A stretch of DNA of 25,429 bases, taken from JAMCTM01 sp023473545 (GTDB lineage: Bacteria > Patescibacteriota > Microgenomatia > Levybacterales > UBA12049). The notes under the pieces are model-generated. The model ran no database searches. It was not told the DNA's origin and was given only the letters and a program-made list of their open reading frames with translations. The stretch spans positions 1 to 25,429 of the forward strand of contig JAMCXO010000005.1 of NCBI GenBank assembly GCA_023473545.1, given 5' to 3'. The position numbers and the translations under genes were made by a program. Each line of letters starts with the position of its first letter. Positions within the stretch are counted from its first letter, which is position 1. This document shows, piece by piece, positions 1-7,361 of this stretch.

Positions 1-118
1 CCGTGCTCATTCAACATCTTTCCGTGCTCATTCAACATCTTTCCGTGCTCATTCAACATCTTTCCGTGCTCATTCAACATCTTTCCGTGCTCATTCAACA
101 TCTTTCCGTGCTCATTCA
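1..118. repeat. 21-bp tandem repeat inside a coding region
   Basis: Five perfect copies of a 21-bp unit (plus-strand unit starts CCGTGCTCATTC) run from position 1 to 105, followed by a partial sixth copy to about 118. The array continues off the left edge. Because 21 is a multiple of 3, copy-number change keeps the reading frame. On the minus strand each unit encodes the heptad K-M-L-N-E-H-G. Copies are identical at DNA level, which points to recent expansion. Confidence is high for the repeat; its full length is unknown. Confidence 0.97.
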
Positions 119-191
119 GAGTCCTCTGAATGGGAACCAGTTTGTCATCCAAGAGTTTAGATATTTGTTGAAGGGTAACATTATTTGCCAT
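1..191 (-). CDS. Heptad-repeat (coiled-coil) protein, N-terminal part, cut by window edge
   Basis: The minus-strand frame opens at ATG 191 and stays open to the edge (63 codons visible), so the protein is incomplete at its C-terminus. It begins MANNVTLQQISKLLDDKL, continues VPIQRTLNEHG, and then repeats the heptad KMLNEHG at least five times. Leucine and methionine recur at fixed heptad positions with charged residues between them, as expected of a coiled coil. I do not recognise a named family; similar short proteins with long heptad runs are known from Microgenomates genomes (recollection, not a search). A second in-frame ATG lies at 257, but start 191 is preferred: a promoter-like TAGACA-16-TAAAAA sits just before it and the sequence from 191 reads as a natural N-terminus. 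No Shine-Dalgarno is visible. The function is not known; oligomerisation or scaffolding is a guess. Confidence 0.75.
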   Translation of the reverse strand, partial: MANNVTLQQISKLLDDKLVPIQRTLNEHGKMLNEHGKMLNEHGKMLNEHGKMLNEHGKMLNEH

Positions 192-198
192 ATAGGTA

Positions 199-226
199 TT
201 TTTACACAATTTTTGAATATTGTCTA
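199..226 (-). promoter_or_regulatory. Candidate promoter for the coiled-coil gene
   Basis: On the minus strand TAGACA (226-221), a 16-bp spacer and TAAAAA (204-199) end seven bases before ATG 191. Transcription would start at or next to the A of the start codon, giving a leaderless mRNA. The match is moderate. Confidence 0.4.
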
Positions 227-330
227 GCAACAATTGCCCTTCTCGTGAGCGCCTCATCAATAATTGTCGTATTTAACGCTCTTCTCTTAAGACGGGCAAA
301 ACTTAACTAAGAAAACTCTCTGAATTATCC

Positions 331-359
331 TAGACCTTAGCTTAATTATAAACTATAAT
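331..359 (+). promoter_or_regulatory. Candidate promoter for the VIT1/CCC1-type transporter
   Basis: TAGACC (331-336), a 17-bp spacer and a perfect TATAAT (354-359). The -10 box ends eight bases before ATG 368 and no Shine-Dalgarno is present, so the transcript is predicted to be leaderless. Confidence 0.6.
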
Positions 360-367
360 CAGTTGTG

Positions 368-1105
368 ATGGCAGAAAGTAATATTAGGCCAACTCAAGAA
401 GAATTCCTAAGACATAAAAACGGAGAAAGGCATAAACTTGACAATCCTTTGCGCGATGTAATTTTAGGCGGACAGGACGGCCTGGTTAATGCCTTGGGTA
501 TTATTCTCGGCGTTTCGGCCGCCACCTCAAATATCCACATCCTAATTGCTACTGTTTTGGCAGCCAGTATTGCCGAGTCTTTCTCGATGGGAGCTGTTTC
601 CTATACCTCAAATCTGGCTCAAAAAGATTTTTATCACAGCGAGCGCAAAAAAGAATTGGAAGAAATTCGCTTAACTCCTGAAATGGAGAGAGAAGAAGTC
701 AGAAGAATCTATGAGGCAAAGGGGCTAAAAGGACAAGCCCTGGAAGAAGTGGTCAGCGCCATAACTGCCGACAAAAAAATTTGGCTTGACACTATGATGT
801 CGGAAGAATTGCATATCCAGCCTATTCATGCAAAAACCATGCTCAAAAGCGCCTTCACTGTAACCCTGGCTACCGTGATCGGCCACTTTATTCCCCTTAC
901 CCCGTTTTTCTTTACCGCTCATTTGCCGGGCCTAATCATGGCTATTGCTATAAGCGCCCTGACCCTTTTCGCAACAGGCGTTTACCAGGCGCTTACCCTG
1001 GTTGGCAGCTGGTGGAAAAGCGGATTTAGAATGCTTGTTATCGGCCTGGGTTCGGCCGCGGCCGGCTACCTTATTGCCAGGTTATTTAACCTTGCCTCGG
1101 CTTAG
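368..1105 (+). CDS. VIT1/CCC1-family Fe2+/Mn2+ transporter
   Basis: This 245-residue integral membrane protein resembles the VIT1/CCC1 family, which moves Fe2+ or Mn2+ across membranes by exchange with protons. The first membrane segment carries the family-like stretch LRDVILGGQDGLVNALG (about residues 28-44). The next segment has SIAESFSMGAVSY, with the acidic and methionine residues typical of the transport path. A charged cytoplasmic insert (about 85-140: ERKKELEEI, EREEVRRIYE, DKKIWLDTMMSEEL) corresponds to the metal-binding helical domain of the family. Three hydrophobic segments complete the protein. Length fits the family. ATG 368 is chosen over the GTG three bases earlier because the promoter places the mRNA start almost on it. 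The next gene is convergent, with its stop 11 bp away. Whether substrate is iron or manganese, and import or export, cannot be read from the sequence. Confidence 0.88.
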   Translation: MAESNIRPTQEEFLRHKNGERHKLDNPLRDVILGGQDGLVNALGIILGVSAATSNIHILIATVLAASIAESFSMGAVSYTSNLAQKDFYHSERKKELEEIRLTPEMEREEVRRIYEAKGLKGQALEEVVSAITADKKIWLDTMMSEELHIQPIHAKTMLKSAFTVTLATVIGHFIPLTPFFFTAHLPGLIMAIAISALTLFATGVYQALTLVGSWWKSGFRMLVIGLGSAAAGYLIARLFNLASA

Positions 1106-1115
1106 AGTCTTTCTT

Positions 1116-1727
1116 CTACAAAAGCAGTTTGCATTCGGTATCGGTGCAGTTTAGATGATTGTGGCGATTTTTAGCAAGTATTAAGTCGTATTTTTTAATA
1201 GCCTCCATTACCTGATTGGGTGTTTTAACTATGGTATAAACCTCCAAATCCGGCGGCCTTATCTTCATATATTTTTTGAAAGAGGCAATAATATCTTCCC
1301 AAAATTCACCAAATAAAATAAGGGGTTTGTGATGACCAAAATACAATCTGGCCAGCCCCCAAGCCATGCCAAATTCCGAAATAGTGCCTGTCCCGCCTCT
1401 GAATATAATATACGCCTCCCCCAATTCAAGAAGCTTTCTTGTTCTCTCGATATAATTCTCCTTTTCAAAGCTTTCCTGAGCCAAATTAACGGTTGATGAT
1501 CCTTCAAAATCCGTAGCCAGTTCAGGCCTGTAATAAACAACCGTTGTCTTTCCGTCAGCATCTGTTGCCCCTTTTGTGGCGGCAAGCATAATACCGGCTC
1601 CCCCTCCGTTAACAACCCTGATACCGTTTTTGGCAACTTCATGGGCGGTTTTTCTGGCAAGTTTAAAATCTTCTTCGGAGGGTTTCGTGTTTGAACTGCC
1701 GAAAAATGTTACGGATCTAATTTCCAT
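1116..1727 (-). CDS. LOG/SLOG-family Rossmann nucleotide-binding protein (TIGR00730-like)
   Basis: A 203-residue protein of the LOG ('lysine decarboxylase-like') superfamily, whose studied members are phosphoribohydrolases acting on nucleoside 5'-monophosphates (for example cytokinin precursors) or bind nucleotides. An N-terminal Rossmann strand (VTFFGSS) is followed by a glycine-rich loop VVNGGGAGIMLAATKGA (about residues 38-54). The catalytic-type motif appears as RGGTGTISEFGMAW (about 109-122), where family members usually have PGGxGTxxE; arginine replaces the proline but GG, GT and the glutamate remain. The C-terminal tail (after about 180) is polar with two cysteines and is not part of the core fold. 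The gene is divergent from the P-type ATPase, with overlapping promoters. The physiological substrate is unknown. Confidence 0.82.
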   Translation of the reverse strand: MEIRSVTFFGSSNTKPSEEDFKLARKTAHEVAKNGIRVVNGGGAGIMLAATKGATDADGKTTVVYYRPELATDFEGSSTVNLAQESFEKENYIERTRKLLELGEAYIIFRGGTGTISEFGMAWGLARLYFGHHKPLILFGEFWEDIIASFKKYMKIRPPDLEVYTIVKTPNQVMEAIKKYDLILAKNRHNHLNCTDTECKLLL

Positions 1728-1734
1728 ATAAATA

Positions 1735-1764
1735 AATGTAGCATAAACCCAATTTGTTGCACAA
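1735..1764 (-). promoter_or_regulatory. Candidate extended -10 promoter for the LOG-family gene
   Basis: Minus strand: TTGTGC (1764-1759), an 18-bp spacer, then TACATT (1740-1735) preceded by TG in extended -10 position. The box ends seven bases before ATG 1727, predicting a leaderless mRNA. Its -35 box overlaps that of the opposite-strand promoter. Confidence 0.55.
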
Positions 1765-1786
1765 GCTTTTCTTTTAGTATTAAAAT
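1757..1786 (+). promoter_or_regulatory. Candidate promoter for the P-type ATPase
   Basis: TTGCAC (1757-1762), 18-bp spacer, TAAAAT (1781-1786). The -10 box ends six bases before ATG 1793, so the mRNA would start on the start codon. The -35 shares the near-palindrome TTGCACAA with the divergent promoter. Confidence 0.55.
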
Positions 1787-1792
1787 AAAGAT

Positions 1793-4441
1793 ATGCCTCA
1801 GGATTTATATAGACTTTCCCTTAATAAGGTATTTGAACTGTTAAATGCGGATAAAAATGGACTTTCGGACAGTCAGGCTCAAGAAAGAAGAAAAAAATAC
1901 GGCGCGAACATAATTAAGCCCCTCAAAGAAAAATCCGGCCTGGCAATATTTTTGGATCAATTTAAAAGTTTTCTGGTATGGCTTCTGATTTTGGCGGACG
2001 CGGGCAGTATCTTTTTGTGGATAAGGTTTGCCAAGCAAGAATATTTCTTTAATCTGGTGGTAATCACCTTCATAATCCTCGCCAACGCTTTCTTGGGTTT
2101 TTTCCAGGAATTTCAGGCCCAAAGGAATGCCAAACAGCTTAAATCCATGCTTAAAACAAGAACCAAGGTTTTAAGAAACGGCCAGGAAGAAGAGGCGGAC
2201 GCGGACGATCTGACAATAGGCGATATCATCATTCTTAACGAAGGAGACAAGATTCCGTCCGACGCGAGACTTATCGAAGCAAAAAATCTTGAGACGGATG
2301 AATCCTCGCTAACAGGCGAGAGCACGCCTGTGGCAAAAGAGGCGGTGGAAATAAACGAGGATAGGCTTCTGGCGGAAAGAAATAATATGGTTTTCTCCCA
2401 AACCTTTGTTGTTAAGGGAGAGGCGAAAGCGATCGTTACAACTATTGGCATGAAAACCGAGGTGGGAAAAATCTTTGCCTCATTAAATAAAACAAGGGAT
2501 GAGAAAACCTCTTTTGAAAAAGAGATAGATGCGGTAGGCAAAAAAATAGCCCTTGTCATAGGAATAGTTATCATTATAATAGCCTTAATCCTCTCCTATC
2601 ACCGAATGCCTCTCCCTTATGTTTTCATAATCAGCGTCAGTCTGGCCGTCGGAGCAATTCCCGAAGGACTGCCTGCCATTACCACCTTTGTCCTTGCCTT
2701 GGGCAGCCAAAAGATGCTTAAAAATAATTTTCTGGTCAAAAGACTGTCCTCAATCGAAAGCCTTGGGTCAATAGATGTCATCGCAACGGATAAAACCGGA
2801 ACCCTCACCCAGAACAAGATGGCTATTGAAAGGATATTTTTAAATAATCACGATATAGATCTAACCGCGGACAAGCATTTATCAGCTGTTTTAAGTCATG
2901 AGGTAGCCGATACTTTTTTACACACCATAGCGCTTGCTAATGAAGCGCAAGTAAATAAGGATGGAACTTTTTCCGGGGATCCCACCGAGATCTCCCTTCT
3001 TGACCTTGCCCAAATTAACGGCATAGATCCGAAAAGAATAAAAACGGAGACAGAGAGATTAGATCTTGCCCCTTTTTCTTCGGACACAAGATTCAGCTCC
3101 AGCTTATATAGATTCCCAAAAAATAATAAACTGTTTATAACAGGCGCGCCGGAGGTCATTCTTGCCAAATGCGATAGGATTCTTCTTGACAATAAATCTC
3201 CGGAACTATCCGATGAGGAAAAGAAAAATATTCTTGCCAAAGAAGAAGAATTTTCCAAACAGGCCCTCAGAATAATTGCCATAGCCGCTAAGGAAACTAA
3301 GGACGCGGAAATTGGAGAGATGAATGATATGTCTTTTATCGCCCTTATCGGATTAAAAGACCCGCCCCGGCCCGAAGTCAAAAGCGCCATCCAGCAGGCG
3401 CAGGAAGCGGGCATTAAGATTATCATGCTGACCGGAGACTACGGGCTTACAGCCCAGGCAATCGCCAAGGAAATTGGCTTGGGACAGCGGGTTATTGACG
3501 CGACCGGCTTGAAGGATATAACCGATGACAAATTAAAAGAGCTGGTTGAAAAAACAGATATTTTCTCGCGCATGGATCCGAGCTTTAAATTAAGAATACT
3601 TGATATGCTTCAGAAAAACGGTCATCGGGTTGCCATGACAGGAGACGGCGTTAATGACGCTCCGGCCCTAAAGAAAGCGGATATCTCTCTGGCCATGGGC
3701 ATAAGGGGAACGGAACTGGCAAAAGAAGTATCCCATGTAATTCTTCTCGATGATAATTTCGCGACAATTGTAAAAGGCATTAGGGAAGGAAGGACAATCT
3801 TCCACAATCTTCGCAAATTCGTTAACTATATTCTAAGCTCAAATGTGTCTGAAGTAATGGTCATATTTATAACCTCTCTCTTTGGTTTTGTTCCATTAAC
3901 CGCCACCCAAATACTCTGGACAAATTTCGTTACCGATGTCTTTCCGGCAATGGCCATTGGCGTTGACCCTGCCCCAAAAGAAATTATGCGGCAAAAGCCA
4001 AGAGGGGTTAAGGAACATGTCTTAGGAAGCCGCGTGGTGGGATTAACCCTGGTAATAGGCATCAAAAAAACCATTATCATGATTGGCGTGTTTATAGTCT
4101 GCCTTAAGTTTTGGGACATTGCCGTTGCCAGAACCGCAACCTTCACCTGGCTGGTGCTGTCTCATTTTATACGCATCCTCTCAATCAGGGTTAACGAAGG
4201 GGTGAACTTTTTCATAAATAAATATGTCAATCTTTCCATATTCACTTCGTCAGTTATTCAGATGGTGGTCCTTTATTCCCCACTCGGGGCGTTTTTCAAC
4301 TCCGTGCCTTTAAACATCGCCCAACTTCTGGTTGTGGGCTTTTCACTTTTTGCCCTGGGAACACCGGCAACTATATACCTGACTAAACTCGTGGATAAAA
4401 TCACACCGGACGACGAGAAGCTTCTGGTTGAAAATTCCTAA
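1793..4441 (+). CDS. P2A-type (Ca2+-type) cation-transporting P-type ATPase
   Basis: This 882-residue pump uses ATP to move a cation, probably Ca2+, across the cytoplasmic membrane. All core P-type motifs are present: actuator loop TGES (174-177), phosphorylation site DKTGTLT with Asp333, nucleotide-domain motifs GDPTE (395-399) and TGAPE (450-454; usual KGAPE), LTGD (546-549), and hinge GDGVND (617-622). Ion-site residues match SERCA-like pumps: PEGLP in M4 (290-294), SSNVSE in M5 with Glu687, and NFVTD in M6 with Asn711, Thr714 and Asp715. An N-terminal cation-ATPase domain (1-60) and about ten membrane segments fit the usual length. The Asn/Thr/Asp triad and M5 glutamate favour Ca2+ over Na+/K+ or H+, but Mn2+ transport by such pumps is also known. 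It follows a divergent promoter and ends 2 bp from a convergent gene. Confidence 0.93.
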   Translation: MPQDLYRLSLNKVFELLNADKNGLSDSQAQERRKKYGANIIKPLKEKSGLAIFLDQFKSFLVWLLILADAGSIFLWIRFAKQEYFFNLVVITFIILANAFLGFFQEFQAQRNAKQLKSMLKTRTKVLRNGQEEEADADDLTIGDIIILNEGDKIPSDARLIEAKNLETDESSLTGESTPVAKEAVEINEDRLLAERNNMVFSQTFVVKGEAKAIVTTIGMKTEVGKIFASLNKTRDEKTSFEKEIDAVGKKIALVIGIVIIIIALILSYHRMPLPYVFIISVSLAVGAIPEGLPAITTFVLALGSQKMLKNNFLVKRLSSIESLGSIDVIATDKTGTLTQNKMAIERIFLNNHDIDLTADKHLSAVLSHEVADTFLHTIALANEAQVNKDGTFSGDPTEISLLDLAQINGIDPKRIKTETERLDLAPFSSDTRFSSSLYRFPKNNKLFITGAPEVILAKCDRILLDNKSPELSDEEKKNILAKEEEFSKQALRIIAIAAKETKDAEIGEMNDMSFIALIGLKDPPRPEVKSAIQQAQEAGIKIIMLTGDYGLTAQAIAKEIGLGQRVIDATGLKDITDDKLKELVEKTDIFSRMDPSFKLRILDMLQKNGHRVAMTGDGVNDAPALKKADISLAMGIRGTELAKEVSHVILLDDNFATIVKGIREGRTIFHNLRKFVNYILSSNVSEVMVIFITSLFGFVPLTATQILWTNFVTDVFPAMAIGVDPAPKEIMRQKPRGVKEHVLGSRVVGLTLVIGIKKTIIMIGVFIVCLKFWDIAVARTATFTWLVLSHFIRILSIRVNEGVNFFINKYVNLSIFTSSVIQMVVLYSPLGAFFNSVPLNIAQLLVVGFSLFALGTPATIYLTKLVDKITPDDEKLLVENS

Positions 4442-4443
4442 AA

Positions 4444-5036
4444 CTACAGCATTATCTTTCCTAAAATAAAAGTTATCACCGTAATTAAACTGCCCGATAA
4501 TCCGCCCAAGACTACCTCCCCAACCGTATGTTTCTTGCTCTCTATCCGCGCCCAGGCGACAAGAGGGATCATCCAAAAAGTCGCAATCAAAGCCTTAGCG
4601 CCATACATAAAAGCCATTGATATCACAAATGCGAAAATAACCGCCGCATGAATACTTATCTTCGCAAAATGATTCATGAAAGCAAAAAAGATAAGACCCA
4701 AGAGTATTCCCAAAGATATTAGCTAAGCGGAAAAAATATCCCCCTGATAAAAAGAGAAAGCGCGAAATACGAAAGTCCCAAAACCGAGAGGATCAGATAG
4801 AATTTAGAGCGTTCTACTTTGTTGGAAATATCAAAATCAGAGAATTTTCCCTCTACGGTTTCGAATAGTATTATCATTACCCCAAAAAGAATAAACACGG
4901 AGGAAAAACTCATCCATTTTAACGCGTAAAGGCTACTCGCGGTCTGCCTATATACCACAAAAAAGGGCATGATCAAGAAAAATAAAACGGGATGGAATAT
5001 GTAAGAAATAAATCTGGCAAGAATTTTTTTATTCAT
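4444..5036 (-). pseudogene. PAP2-like membrane phosphatase, split by a frameshift
   Basis: Two adjacent minus-strand frames form one protein when joined. The upstream part (5036 to stop TAA at 4719-4721, 105 residues) has three hydrophobic segments and a basic stretch NKVERSK that resembles the first PAP2 motif in degenerate form. The downstream part (from 4722 down to 4444) continues with LISLGILLGLIFF, then KISIHAA (second motif position) and ARIESKKHTVGEV, which fits the third motif R-x5-H-x3-D/E. The first frame meets TAA at 4721-4719; the second is closed by TAG at 4725-4723. The shift must therefore lie within about 4719-4725, and adding one base there restores a continuous membrane protein of about 197 residues. 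It starts one base after the gltX stop, so it is the second gene of that operon. Intact PAP2-like enzymes dephosphorylate lipid phosphates. Either a true pseudogene or a sequencing error. Confidence 0.75.
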
Positions 5037-5037
5037 T

Positions 5038-6276
5038 TTATGCTATGGCTTTTAATCGCCTTAATACCTCTGCCTTCTCCAGGATTTCCAATGCTTTAGG
5101 AAGAGGCAACCCTTGCTGACTGCCGGTTATAATTTTATAGATAATATTCATCTTAATCTTTTTTTCTTTTAAGATTTGCCTAAGAACAGCTAATATCGCC
5201 TCTTCCTTCCAGGCCGAAACCTTGCTTAACGCCTGATATAGATCTTTAGCCATACTTTTTTCCGTATTAGACAGGTCAATTTTTGGCTCATTCAGAAATG
5301 GCATAACCAATTCGGGAAAATCATTCAAGGTCTTCATGCGGTCTTTCGCTAAGGGAACAAACGCCTCTAAAAGTCTGGCGTTAATTTCTTTGAGTTTTGG
5401 GTTTTGAGCCAAGATTTGAGTTTTAAGCCTTGAGTTTTGGGTTTTTCTGATATAGACCCCGTTCATCCAGGTAAGCTTAACCGGGTCAAAGACCGGACTG
5501 GCGGTATTTATGTCCTTAAGATCAAACAGGCTAATCATTTCCTCCATGCTCATAATCTCTTTATCTTGGCCGGGGCTCCATCCCAGCAGGGCCATATAAT
5601 TTAATAATGCTTCTTTAAGATACCCTTCATGTTTATAATCCAAAGCCGATTTTGCGCCGTGGCGCTTAGAAAGTTTTGCCCTGTCAGTCCCTAAAATAAC
5701 CGGCAAATGAACAAAGACAGGCGGCCTAAAGCCAAAGGCCTCATACAAAAGAAGATGTTTGGGGGTTGAGGAAATCCACTCTTCACCTCTTACCACGTGA
5801 GAAATCCTCATTTCGCTATCGTCAACAACGCTGGCTAAATGATAGGTTGGAAATCCATCGGATTTAAGAATAATAAAATCCTCAATGTCGTTTGAATTGA
5901 AAGAAATTTTTTTATTGCCGACAGCGTCGGTCCAGGAAATAGTTCTTTCCTTAGGAACAATAAACCTAACCGCTCCTTCATCCTTCTTGGCAAATCCTTT
6001 TTCTATAAGCTCATCTGTTTTCTTTCGATAAAGATCCAGTCTCTCGGACTGAATATATTTTTCGTCGGGAATCAAACCCAACCAATTTAAAATTTCCTCT
6101 ATCGCCTCTTGTGCTCCCGGGGCTTTTCTTGACTGATCGGTATCTTCAATCCGCAAAATAAATGCCCCTTTATTATGTCTGGCAAACAGGTAATCAAAAA
6201 GGGCTGTCCTGGTATTGCCGATATGGGGAATTCCGGTCGGGCTGGGAGCAATTCTTGTTCTGACTGCGGTTGGCAT
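5038..6276 (-). CDS. gltX: Glutamyl-tRNA synthetase, short form
   Basis: Charges tRNA-Glu with glutamate in the cytoplasm. The class I catalytic core is clear: RIAPSPTGIPHIGNTRTALF with the HIGH-type motif HIGN (18-21), RIEDTDQSR (42-50), and the KMSKS-type loop KLSKRHG (201-207). The protein has 412 residues, shorter than the usual 460-490, with a reduced C-terminal anticodon-binding region. Residues about 277-297 (KTQNSRLKTQILAQNPKLKE) come from a 7-bp-periodic DNA array at 5392-5445 and look like an insert after the conserved WMNGVYIR. Such short GltX proteins may charge tRNA-Gln as well in organisms without GlnS, but nothing here tests that. The ATG lies at the predicted transcription start, so the mRNA is probably leaderless. 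A PAP2-like gene follows after one base. Confidence 0.95.
   Translation of the reverse strand: MPTAVRTRIAPSPTGIPHIGNTRTALFDYLFARHNKGAFILRIEDTDQSRKAPGAQEAIEEILNWLGLIPDEKYIQSERLDLYRKKTDELIEKGFAKKDEGAVRFIVPKERTISWTDAVGNKKISFNSNDIEDFIILKSDGFPTYHLASVVDDSEMRISHVVRGEEWISSTPKHLLLYEAFGFRPPVFVHLPVILGTDRAKLSKRHGAKSALDYKHEGYLKEALLNYMALLGWSPGQDKEIMSMEEMISLFDLKDINTASPVFDPVKLTWMNGVYIRKTQNSRLKTQILAQNPKLKEINARLLEAFVPLAKDRMKTLNDFPELVMPFLNEPKIDLSNTEKSMAKDLYQALSKVSAWKEEAILAVLRQILKEKKIKMNIIYKIITGSQQGLPLPKALEILEKAEVLRRLKAIA
5392..5445. repeat. Heptamer-phased array inside gltX
   Basis: On the plus strand the sequence splits into 7-bp units: GAGTTTT, GGGTTTT, GAGCCAA, one 5-bp unit GATTT, then GAGTTTT, AAGCCTT, GAGTTTT, GGGTTTT. 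The pair GAGTTTT-GGGTTTT occurs at both ends. It is read in frame as a lysine/glutamine/asparagine-rich loop. Confidence 0.85.
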
Positions 6277-6278
6277 AG

Positions 6279-6308
6279 TTGCATTGTAACCTAAAGTTTA
6301 TCTATACT
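6279..6308 (+). promoter_or_regulatory. Candidate promoter for the 6315 gene, interlocked with the gltX promoter
   Basis: TTGCAT (6279-6284), 18-bp spacer, TATACT (6303-6308), ending six bases before ATG 6315. Its -35 overlaps the gltX -10 box and its -10 overlaps the gltX -35 box on the other strand, so the two promoters can hardly be occupied together. Confidence 0.65.
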
Positions 6309-6311
6309 CAA
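6283..6311 (-). promoter_or_regulatory. Candidate promoter for gltX
   Basis: Minus strand: TTGAGT (6311-6306), 17-bp spacer, TACAAT (6288-6283), ending six bases before ATG 6276. The mRNA would start on the start codon. Confidence 0.65.
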
Positions 6312-6314
6312 GAT

Positions 6315-7361
6315 ATGCTGACTCTGCATAAAACCATAGAGGAGACCAAAACGGTTTTCAAGTGGGGTTTAATCTTAATAGGCGCTGTATTTTTGTTTTT
6401 GATATTACTTAGAACAGGCAATGCCCTTAAGGAACGTTTTTTTCCAACCCCTCTTCCCCCTCCAACCGTTGCTTTCGGCAAACTGCCGGCTATTAATTTT
6501 CCGCCAAACGCCACTGTTTTACGTCTTAATTATAAATTGGATACAATCTCCGGCACCTTGCCGAATCTTCCGGACAGAGCCGCTGTCTATAAAATGATTA
6601 AGCAAAAACCCAGCCTCTCTTCTCTTAACGATACCATAGCCCAGGTAGGAAATGCCGGCTTTAACAGTAAACCCAGAGCCCTTTCCGATACGCTTTATCG
6701 CTTTTACGACACTAATCCTCCCTATCGAAATCTAACTATTAATATTATCAGCCATAATTTTACCATGCTTTCCGATTTTATTTCCGACCCAACAGTTCAA
6801 TCCGCCCAAAATTTAGGCGATGAAAATACCGCCGTTAATACCTCGGTAGGCTTTTTTTCACCCCTTTCCCTGCCAAATGATATTGATTTAGGAAAAACCC
6901 AAACAACCCTTTATAAAATTGTCGGTCCGAGCCTAAAAAAAGCATCCAGTCTTTCCGAAGCCCAAGTAATCCGGGCTGACTTTTTTCAGAAAGACGTAAA
7001 CAATCTGCCGCTTTTCTATCCCCATCCTCCTTTTACCAACATCAACGATTTAGTCGCTTCGGGACCAAACAGCCCTCAAGTAGTTGAGGCACATTTTTTT
7101 CATCAGGACATTGATTTTGAAAACTCTGCCACCTATCCGATAGCAACTAGCGGCGCGGCTTTCAAATCTCTGAAAAACGGCAGCGCCTATATCGCCTCTT
7201 ATTACGGCATAAATAAAACAATAAACATAAGGGATGTTTTTCTAGCCTATTTTGTTCCCGATGTTAAATCTTCGTACCTGATGCCGATTATTGTTTTTAA
7301 GGGCGATAACGGCTTTTTCGCCTACGTATCTGCCGTTAAGGATGAATGGATAGGTAGGTAA
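6315..7361 (+). CDS. Unknown membrane-anchored protein
   Basis: I do not recognise this 348-residue protein. An N-terminal basic stretch is followed by one hydrophobic segment (about residues 15-38, WGLILIGAVFLFLILL), so the rest is probably outside the cytoplasmic membrane. Next comes a proline-rich linker (FFPTPLPPPTV), then about 300 residues of soluble sequence rich in Asn, Ser, Pro and Phe with alternating hydrophobic positions, suggesting beta structure. No catalytic motif or lipobox is visible. Start ATG 6315 is chosen over an ATG 36 bp upstream because the promoter -10 box (TATACT at 6303-6308) lies between them. It is divergent from gltX, and its 3' end overlaps the carboxypeptidase gene tail-to-tail by 26 bp. 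An envelope role is an inference from the anchor and the neighbouring cell-wall gene. Confidence 0.8.
   Translation: MLTLHKTIEETKTVFKWGLILIGAVFLFLILLRTGNALKERFFPTPLPPPTVAFGKLPAINFPPNATVLRLNYKLDTISGTLPNLPDRAAVYKMIKQKPSLSSLNDTIAQVGNAGFNSKPRALSDTLYRFYDTNPPYRNLTINIISHNFTMLSDFISDPTVQSAQNLGDENTAVNTSVGFFSPLSLPNDIDLGKTQTTLYKIVGPSLKKASSLSEAQVIRADFFQKDVNNLPLFYPHPPFTNINDLVASGPNSPQVVEAHFFHQDIDFENSATYPIATSGAAFKSLKNGSAYIASYYGINKTINIRDVFLAYFVPDVKSSYLMPIIVFKGDNGFFAYVSAVKDEWIGR

Noticed and set aside
1..118. CRISPR array
   Set aside because: The 21-bp units are contiguous with no unique spacers, and they encode a continuous heptad protein on the minus strand.
3..227. Plus-strand gene through the 21-bp repeats
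   Set aside because: The plus frame has no ribosome site or promoter, ends at a chance stop, and its leucine-rich repeat has no natural domain. The minus frame has a sensible N-terminus, a promoter and runs off the edge.
4719..4735. Programmed -1 frameshift in the PAP2-like gene
   Set aside because: The only slippery run (six T, minus strand) lies before the TAG of the target frame, so slipping there would terminate at once.
6279..6314. Earlier start codon for the 6315 gene
   Set aside because: The ATG at 6279 lies upstream of the predicted -10 box (6303-6308), so it would not be on the mRNA.
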